Source of the DNA: Bacillus thermozeamaize
Lineage (GTDB): Bacteria > Bacillota > Bacilli > ZCTH02-B2
DNA: 62,356 bases
Direction: 5' to 3'
NCBI GenBank assembly: GCA_002159075.1
Contig: LZRT01000098.1
Coordinates: 1 to 62,356, forward strand
The translations under genes and the position numbers were made by a program. This document shows positions 59,649 through 62,356 of the stretch, piece by piece. Numbering within the stretch: the stretch's first letter is position 1; each line of letters opens with the position of its first letter. The notes beneath the pieces were generated by a model that saw nothing but the letters and a program-made list of their open reading frames with translations, was not told where the DNA came from and did no database searches.

Positions 59649-61402
59649 GCTTTCACTTCCTCCTTCTTGACGTCATAACGACGCGGACGGGGCTTGATCA
59701 GGGAAACGTCAACATCTTCGTACTCAAACACTGGCCCGTCAGGAGTAAATTTCGCTTTTGTGGTCTTCAGCCACTCTTCATCGTTGCGCTCAGGAAACTC
59801 CGGCTTGTAATGGGCACCACGGCTTTCGTTGCGGTTCAGCGCACCCAGCGTGATCACACGCGCCAGTTGCAACATGTTCCACAGCTGGCGGACGAAGGAA
59901 GCGCTTTGGTTGTTGTAACGGCTCGTGTCGTTGACGTTGATCCGCTTGTAGCGCTCCATCAGCTCTTGAATCTTCTCGTCCGTCTTCTTGAGGCGGTCGT
60001 TGTAACGGACCACCGTCACGTTATCGGTCATCCACTGCCCCAGTTCACGGTGCAGGCGGTACGCGTTTTCGTCGCCGTCCATCTTCAGGATCTGCTCAAA
60101 CTTCTCATCTTCCCGCTTCCGCGCCTGGTCATACAGGGTGCTGGACAGATCTTCGGCCGACTTTTTCAGCCCTTTCATGTATTCGATCGCTTTGGGCCCG
60201 GCCACCATGCCGCCAAAGATGGAAGAAAGCAGCGAGTTGGCACCCAAACGGTTGGCGCCGTGGTACTGGTAATCACACTCTCCTGCCGCAAACAGGCCCG
60301 GGATGTTGGTCATGTGATTGTAATCAATCCACAACCCGCCCATCGAGTAATGCACCGCCGGGAAGACCTTCATCGGCACCTTGCGCGGATCCTCGCCGAC
60401 AAACTTTTCATAAATCTCGATGATCCCGCCCAGCTTGACATCCAGTTCACGGGGATCCTTGTGCGTCAGATCCAGGTATACCATGTTTTCACCGTTGATG
60501 CCCAGCTTCAGGTCGACGCAGACATGGAAAATTTCACGCGTCGCAATGTCTCTGGGCACCAGGTTGCCGTATGCCGGATACTTTTCCTCAAGAAAATACC
60601 AGGGCTTGCCATCCTTGTACGTCCAGACGCGCCCGCCTTCGCCGCGTGCCGATTCGCTCATCAGGCGCAGCTTGTCGTCTCCCGGAATGGCCGTCGGGTG
60701 GATCTGGATGAATTCCCCGTTGGCATAATAGGCTCCCTGCTGGTACACGGCACTGGCCGCCGAACCCGTATTGATCATCGAATTGGTGCTCTTTCCGAAA
60801 ATGACCCCGGGCCCCCCTGTCGCCAGGATGACCGCATCGGCGCGGAAGGCTCGAATCTCCATCGTCTTTAAATCCTGGGCCACAATGCCCCGGCAAACCC
60901 CTTCATCATCCTGCACGATGGACAAAAATTCCCAGTACTCGTACTTGTTGACCAGCCCGGCCACCTCGTAGCGCCGCACCTGCTCGTCCAGCGCGTACAA
61001 CAGCTGCTGGCCGGTCGTCGCACCGGCATATGCGGTACGGTGATGCTGCGTGCCCCCGAAACGGCGAAAATCAAGCAAACCTTCCGGCGTACGGTTGAAC
61101 ATCACACCCATGCGGTCCATCAGGTAAATGATCCCCGGCGCCGCCTCGCACATCGCCTTGACGGGCGGCTGGTTGGCCAAAAAGTCGCCCCCGTAAATGG
61201 TGTCATCAAAATGGATCCAGGGGGAATCTCCTTCCCCTTTCGTGTTAACCGCGCCGTTAATCCCGCCCTGCGCACAGACCGAGTGGGAACGCTTTACCTT
61301 GACGATCGAAAACAGATCTACAGGAACGCCTGCTTCGGCCGCTTTGAGCGTGGCCATCAATCCGGCCAATCCGCCGCCGACAACGATCAATTTTTGACTC
61401 AT
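59645..61402 (-). CDS. sdhA: Succinate dehydrogenase flavoprotein subunit
   Basis: 585 residues from ATG 61402 (AAAGGGG 9 nt upstream). FAD-binding IVVGGGLAGLMATLKAAEAG, covalent-flavin His region RSHSVCAQGGINGA, active-site blocks GEFIQIHPTAIPG, SESARGEGGRVW and HYSMGGLWIDY. Oxidises succinate to fumarate at the inner membrane face. Confidence 0.97.
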   Translation of the reverse strand: MSQKLIVVGGGLAGLMATLKAAEAGVPVDLFSIVKVKRSHSVCAQGGINGAVNTKGEGDSPWIHFDDTIYGGDFLANQPPVKAMCEAAPGIIYLMDRMGVMFNRTPEGLLDFRRFGGTQHHRTAYAGATTGQQLLYALDEQVRRYEVAGLVNKYEYWEFLSIVQDDEGVCRGIVAQDLKTMEIRAFRADAVILATGGPGVIFGKSTNSMINTGSAASAVYQQGAYYANGEFIQIHPTAIPGDDKLRLMSESARGEGGRVWTYKDGKPWYFLEEKYPAYGNLVPRDIATREIFHVCVDLKLGINGENMVYLDLTHKDPRELDVKLGGIIEIYEKFVGEDPRKVPMKVFPAVHYSMGGLWIDYNHMTNIPGLFAAGECDYQYHGANRLGANSLLSSIFGGMVAGPKAIEYMKGLKKSAEDLSSTLYDQARKREDEKFEQILKMDGDENAYRLHRELGQWMTDNVTVVRYNDRLKKTDEKIQELMERYKRINVNDTSRYNNQSASFVRQLWNMLQLARVITLGALNRNESRGAHYKPEFPERNDEEWLKTTKAKFTPDGPVFEYEDVDVSLIKPRPRRYDVKKEEVKA

Positions 61403-61440
61403 CACATATAACCCCTTTCCTCGCTCATAATGGGTCTGGC

Positions 61441-62043
61441 TTAAACAAACGCATTGATCGCACTAATCCCGACAATGGACAGCAGCACGAAGACCACCAT
61501 CCACACATACGTAGAAATCTGTTGCGCGCGAGGCCCAACAGTGATACCCCAAGAGACGAGAAAGGACCACATGCCATTGGCAAAGTGAAACACCGCGGCA
61601 ACGACGCCCACAACGTAGAACCAATACATGGCAGGATTGGACAAAATTCCCGCCATCATTTGGTAGAAATCCGGTTCAGCCGGCCGCATCAGGCGGGTCT
61701 CCCAGACGTGCCAGGCCACGAAGATCAGCGTCAGAATCCCTGTCACGCGCTGCAAGACAAACATCCAGTTACGAAAAGTTCCGAAATTTTTCAAATTCAC
61801 GCTTGCCTGGTACATGACGTAAAGGCCGTAAATCGCATGGAACAGCAGCGGCAAAAAAATAAGTCCCACTTCCAAAACAATGAGAAAAGGCAGGCTCTCC
61901 AGCATGGCTGCCGCTTGGTTGTAGGCTTCCGCGCCTTTCGTAGCCTGGTAATTGGTCGTCAGGTGCATGATCAGGAAGATCCCGACCGGCAGGACGCCGA
62001 ACAATGAGTGGATCTTTCGCATGAAAAACGTTCCTTTTGCCAT
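61441..62043 (-). CDS. sdhC: Succinate dehydrogenase cytochrome b558 subunit
   Basis: 200 residues from ATG 62043 (AGGAGGGAG 8 nt upstream). Five transmembrane helices with histidines positioned for two b hemes (HSLFGVLPVGIFLIMHLTTN, LLFHAIYGLYVMYQ, LIFVAWHVWETR, VFHFANGMWSFLVSWG). Anchors SdhAB; order sdhC-A-B is that of Bacillus. 62044-62233 shows no gene and no convincing promoter. Confidence 0.95.
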   Translation of the reverse strand: MAKGTFFMRKIHSLFGVLPVGIFLIMHLTTNYQATKGAEAYNQAAAMLESLPFLIVLEVGLIFLPLLFHAIYGLYVMYQASVNLKNFGTFRNWMFVLQRVTGILTLIFVAWHVWETRLMRPAEPDFYQMMAGILSNPAMYWFYVVGVVAAVFHFANGMWSFLVSWGITVGPRAQQISTYVWMVVFVLLSIVGISAINAFV

Positions 62044-62233
62044 GTCCAATACTCCCTCCTGCTTGGTCAATCCGCGGCGCCCATCGGCGCCATCTTGCTG
62101 CCCTTACCCTAAGTTATGTATTTCTGTGTGATCGTATTTGTATCCCTCCCCGCATCCAAATCATGACGAAAAATCGAACATCATCAACAAAGGTTATTGT
62201 ACCCCTTCTCAGACAAAAGCGTCAAGAAGCCGC

Positions 62234-62303
62234 GATCACTCAGGTAAAATCTTACCGAAAGGATTGTGGATCGCTCACGTCAAAATCTTACTGAGGGGAT
62301 GTG
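62234..62303. repeat. Two imperfect 35-bp direct repeats, probable IS end
   Basis: Units at 62234-62268 and 62269-62303 share GATCNCTCANGT, AAAATCTTAC and GGATNGTG with one insertion and one deletion between them. They directly precede a plus-strand start codon. Multiple short repeats at a terminus are usual transposase binding sites. Confidence 0.55.
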
Positions 62304-62311
62304 ACGTGAGA

Positions 62312-62356
62312 ATGTCTCTACAAAGCCGTCGCGAGTACTTACGCAAAATGCAGGAA
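62312..62356 (+). CDS. Start of a plus-strand gene, possibly IS transposase (cut by window edge)
   Basis: Fifteen codons MSLQSRREYLRKMQE with GAGGGGATG upstream; an in-frame GTG at 62306 is an alternative. The basic RREYLRKMQ start resembles integrase-core transposases of the kind that open with REYLxKM. Too little sequence for a firm call; support comes mainly from the repeats before it. Confidence 0.4.
   Translation, partial: MSLQSRREYLRKMQE

Noticed and set aside
1-62356. tRNA or rRNA genes, including a tRNA attachment site for the prophage
   Set aside because: No cloverleaf or rRNA segment was noticed on reading; the insertion is in a protein gene. A tRNAscan run would settle this.

Overview
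The window is a piece of a spore-forming, Bacillales-type Firmicute chromosome (moderately high GC). A complete-looking 35.7 kb siphovirus-type prophage is inserted in one of its late sporulation genes. The host assignment rests on sleB, gerM, gerE, the hem cluster, tig-clpP-clpX-lonB-lonA-engB, and the sdhCAB / gerE / marR / racE / gerM / rph / rdgB order, which parallels the Bacillus arrangement. Nearly every host gene lies on the minus strand. The species cannot be named from the sequence.

Host left arm (1-22.7 kb, minus strand). It holds dnaJ (5' part), a DUF1002 secreted protein, a 64-aa protein, an ArgA-like GNAT acetyltransferase, and a thioredoxin whose first active-site cysteine codon is an in-frame TGA (probable selenocysteine). 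Then come sleB, a YlbG-like protein, the tetrapyrrole operon hemA-hemX-(precorrin-2 dehydrogenase)-hemC-hemD-hemB, engB, lonA, lonB (with a T10 homopolymer frameshift at its N-terminus), clpX, clpP, tig, rdgB, rph, gerM, murI/racE and a MarR regulator. Last is the 3' third of gerE.

Prophage (about 22,792-58,521). It is flanked by a 5-bp AATGT core. At the left end are a large serine integrase and an ArpU-type late regulator. Early and replication genes follow: YopX-like proteins, an SSB-tailed protein, a RuvC-like resolvase, DnaB, a lambda-O-like initiator with iterons inside its gene, a metallo-beta-lactamase-fold hydrolase, Bet/RecT and an SbcC/RecN-like ATPase. The immunity region has an antirepressor, a Cro-like gene, a divergent repressor, two LexA-like boxes and a strongly structured putative small RNA with its own promoter and terminator. 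The late genes run from right to left: HNH, terminase, portal, protease, HK97 capsid, connectors, major tail protein, tail chaperone with a frameshift, tape measure, distal tail, kelch tail-tip candidate, Gp37-like, holin and amidase. The right end carries small genes, a second iteron array and a catalytic-domain-less recombinase-domain protein.

Host right arm (58.5-62.36 kb). It contains the gerE 5' two thirds with a good sigma-K promoter, then sdhB, sdhA and sdhC (minus strand). The window ends in a tandem repeat and the first codons of a plus-strand gene resembling an IS transposase.

How it fits together. Precise excision at AATGT rebuilds a 74-codon gerE. In the lysogen, the mother-cell gerE promoter reads straight into the phage's right-end genes, which are candidates for the excision (directionality) factor. 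This suggests a self-timed, sporulation-linked excision system comparable in logic to skin in sigK and SPbeta in spsM.
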